Source: Algiphilus sp.
GTDB taxonomy: Bacteria; Pseudomonadota; Gammaproteobacteria; Nevskiales; Nevskiaceae
Length of the DNA stretch: 64,000 nt
Assembly: GCF_023145115.1 (NCBI RefSeq)
Contig: NZ_JAGLEJ010000010.1
Coordinates: forward strand, 62,001-126,000
Direction: 5' to 3'
Position numbers and translations under genes: made by a program. Below, piece after piece: positions 62,221 through 64,000 of this stretch; the stretch's first letter is position 1; every line of letters begins with the position of its first letter. A model generated the notes under the pieces. The model did not search any database and had not been told where the DNA came from. It saw nothing but the letters and a program-made list of their open reading frames with translations.

Positions 62221-62258
62221 GCGGTCACGGAACCAATCTAGAGCGTCAAGGAGTGATC

Positions 62259-62660
62259 ATGTATCAGCGCACTACCAGCCGTTTCCTCGCCCCGATCGCC
62301 GTCGCCGTCGCGATGGGCGCCAGCGGCGCCGCACTCGCGCAGGGCGGTGCCGGGGCAGGAGGCGGCGCCGCCGGCGCCGCACCGCAGCAGCAGGCGGCAC
62401 CGGATATCGACGTCAGCGACGAGCAGGTCTCCGCCTTTGCCGAAGCCCAGACCCGGGTCGCCGAGATCGGCCAGAAGTGGACCCCGCGCATGCAGGAGGC
62501 GGAGTCGAAGGAAGCGGTCCAGAAGGCGCGTCAGAGCGCCCAGCAGGAGATGGTGATCGCGGTCGAGAACGCCGGCCTCTCGGTGCAGGAGTACAACAAG
62601 ATCGCACGTGCCGCCCAGGCGGACGAGGAACTGCGCGGCCGCATCCAGTCGGAGCAGTAG
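62259..62660 (+). CDS. Secreted DUF4168 domain protein
   Basis: 133 residues from an ATG behind AAGGAG. Signal peptide to GAALAQ, a Gly/Ala/Gln linker, then the DUF4168 helical domain (ISDEQ-type VSDEQVSAFAEAQTRVAEIGQKW; AVENAGLSVQEYNKIARAAQADEELRGRI). Family function unknown. It diverges from the ECF sigma gene and is a plausible regulon member. A strong hairpin follows. Confidence 0.82.
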   Translation: MYQRTTSRFLAPIAVAVAMGASGAALAQGGAGAGGGAAGAAPQQQAAPDIDVSDEQVSAFAEAQTRVAEIGQKWTPRMQEAESKEAVQKARQSAQQEMVIAVENAGLSVQEYNKIARAAQADEELRGRIQSEQ

Positions 62661-62677
62661 CAGCCCGCGCACCGGTT

Positions 62678-62702
62678 CGCGCCCCCCGCCGAGGGGGGCG
62701 CG
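62678..62702. terminator. Hairpin between DUF4168 and trpE
   Basis: Perfect 10-bp stem CGCGCCCCCC / GGGGGGCGCG, 5-base loop, in the convergent gap. It can serve both strands; no long T-run. Confidence 0.6.
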
Positions 62703-62718
62703 TTCCGGGCTGGCGCGC

Positions 62719-64000
62719 TCAGCGCGCCTCGCCGACCGCGCGCAGCATCGCGCGCGCCTTGTTCATGGTCTCCACCCATTCCGCGTCGGGGTCCGAGTCG
62801 GCCACCACGCCGGCGCCGGACTGGACGTGCACGCGCCCGTCGTGGATGACGGCGGTGCGAATGGCGATGGCCATGTCGAGATTGCCGCCACCGCCGATGT
62901 AGCCGACGGCGCCGCCGTAGATGCCGCGCCGGACCGGCTCGAGCTCCTCGATGATCTCCATCGCGCGCACCTTGGGCGCACCCGACAGCGTCCCGGTCGG
63001 GAACGCCGCCATCAGCGCATCGAGGGCATGCGTGCCGGCAGGCAGGCGGCCGACGACATTCGAGACGATGTGCATGACGTGGCTGTAGCGCTCGATCAGC
63101 ATGCGCTCGGTCAGGCGCACGCTGCCGGTCTCGCAGACGCGACCGACATCGTTGCGACCGAGATCGATGAGCATCAGATGCTCGGCGAGCTCCTTCGGAT
63201 CGGCCAGCAGCTCCTCGGCCAGCCGCACGTCCTCCTCGTCGGTGGCGCCGCGCGGGCGCGTTCCGGCGATGGGGCGGACATGCATCTCGCCATCCTCCAC
63301 GCGCACCAGGATCTCGGGGCTGCTGCCCACCACATGGTGGTCGTCCAGATTCAGGCAGTACAGATACGGCGACGGATTGAGCCGCCGGATGGCACGGTAG
63401 AGCGCCAGCGGCTCGGCCTCGAAGGGGGCGGACAGGCGCTGCGACGGCACCACCTGCATGACATCGCCGGCGCGGATGTACTCGCGGATGCGCTCGACCA
63501 CGCCGCAGAACGCGTCGCGGCTCATGCCGGAGACGAAATCCGGCTCCGGCGCGCCGTCGTCGGGCATGCGGTAGTCGGCCGCCACCGGCTCCGCCAGCGT
63601 CTGCTGCCACGCGTCCAGGCGCGCCTCGGCCGCCGCTGCCGCTTCGCCGTCGTCCGCGGCGTGGTGCGTGACCAGGTACATCAGGCCGCGCTGGTTGTCG
63701 AAGATCACCAGATCCTCGCTCTTCATCAGCAGCGCTTCGGGCAGGCCCAGCGGATCGTCGTTGGCACAGGCCACGCGCGGCTCGACGTAGCGCACGCAGT
63801 CGTAGCCGATGTAGCCCACCCAGCCGCCGTCGAAGCGCGGCAGGCGCGGATCGGGCGGCATCGGATCGCGGGCCACCGCATCGCGCAGCCAGGCCATGGG
63901 GGCATCCGGACGCACCTCCTCGACGACCTCGCCATCGACGCTGCGCGTGATCACGCCCTCACGCAGACGCAGGATCTCGCGCGCGGGCAGGCCGATGAAG
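62719..64000 (-). CDS. trpE: Anthranilate synthase component I (5' end missing)
   Basis: The gene enters from the right edge, so only the C-terminal 427 or so residues are present. Chorismate-enzyme signatures: RIREYIRAGDVMQVVPSQRL, PSPYLYCLNLDDHHVVGSSPE, RPIAGTRPRGATDEED, LIDLGRNDVGRVCETGSV, AAFPTGTLSGAPKVRAMEII and GAVGYIGGGGNLDMAIAIRT. It makes anthranilate with TrpG. The trpGDC cluster is 8.2 kb to the left on the same strand, so the genes are unlinked transcriptionally. A leader or attenuator would lie outside the window. Confidence 0.95.
   Translation of the reverse strand, partial: FIGLPAREILRLREGVITRSVDGEVVEEVRPDAPMAWLRDAVARDPMPPDPRLPRFDGGWVGYIGYDCVRYVEPRVACANDDPLGLPEALLMKSEDLVIFDNQRGLMYLVTHHAADDGEAAAAAEARLDAWQQTLAEPVAADYRMPDDGAPEPDFVSGMSRDAFCGVVERIREYIRAGDVMQVVPSQRLSAPFEAEPLALYRAIRRLNPSPYLYCLNLDDHHVVGSSPEILVRVEDGEMHVRPIAGTRPRGATDEEDVRLAEELLADPKELAEHLMLIDLGRNDVGRVCETGSVRLTERMLIERYSHVMHIVSNVVGRLPAGTHALDALMAAFPTGTLSGAPKVRAMEIIEELEPVRRGIYGGAVGYIGGGGNLDMAIAIRTAVIHDGRVHVQSGAGVVADSDPDAEWVETMNKARAMLRAVGEAR

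Overview
The window is very GC-rich, densely coding DNA with many GTG/TTG starts and ATGA or TAGTG overlaps. The gene set points to an aerobic gammaproteobacterium: ygfB-pepP-ubiH-ubiI-like, mutY-yggX-coq7, yicC-gmk-rpoZ-spoT-ridA-recG-ubiA, an E. coli-type speD, and a Xanthomonas-Caulobacter-type TonB receptor. I would guess a relative of Nevskiales, Salinisphaerales or Xanthomonadales. No rRNA, tRNA, CRISPR array, prophage or transposase gene is visible.

Layout. 1-7.9 kb is a signalling and redox cluster: a large FAD oxidoreductase with two cyclic-nucleotide domains and Fe-S clusters (truncated at the window edge), a pentahaem-type cytochrome, a PP2C phosphatase, a membrane-anchored Ser/Thr kinase with huge charged repeats, and an adenylate cyclase-FHA protein. 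7.9-15.5 kb holds an outer-membrane protein, lgt, a PfkB kinase and the glycine cleavage genes gcvT-H-PA-PB, led by a tandem glycine riboswitch with a well-placed promoter. 15.5-21.2 kb has a hydrolase, an SRPBCC protein and the ygfB-pepP-ubiH-ubiI-like operon. 21.4-26.3 kb is a probable outer-membrane uptake locus (secreted propeller-like protein, TonB receptor, PhoD phosphatase). 26.4-30.6 kb carries argE, argA and bioA, with a palindromic intergenic element between argE and argA.

30.6-31.6 kb is about 1 kb of non-coding DNA built as a nested inverted repeat. 31.6-42.9 kb has two CsgG-like lipoproteins, rsmE, a hydrolase-like lipoprotein, then the long leftward cluster from yicC to ubiA and a histone H1-like gene. 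43-49.7 kb has a glutaminyl cyclase-like lipoprotein, an acyl-CoA dehydrogenase closed by a textbook terminator, and asmA-mutY-yggX-coq7. 49.6-64 kb has small lipoproteins, speD, an OsmC protein, trpGDC, a set of small metabolic and envelope genes, an ECF sigma/anti-sigma pair divergent from a DUF4168 protein, and trpE cut by the right edge.

Ubiquinone biosynthesis (ubiA, ubiH, a second UbiH-type hydroxylase, coq7) is spread over three loci. The most unusual items are the phosphorylation/cAMP/redox cluster, the two non-coding palindromic elements, and a SpoT homologue with the RxKD/EFDD motif replaced by LFND.
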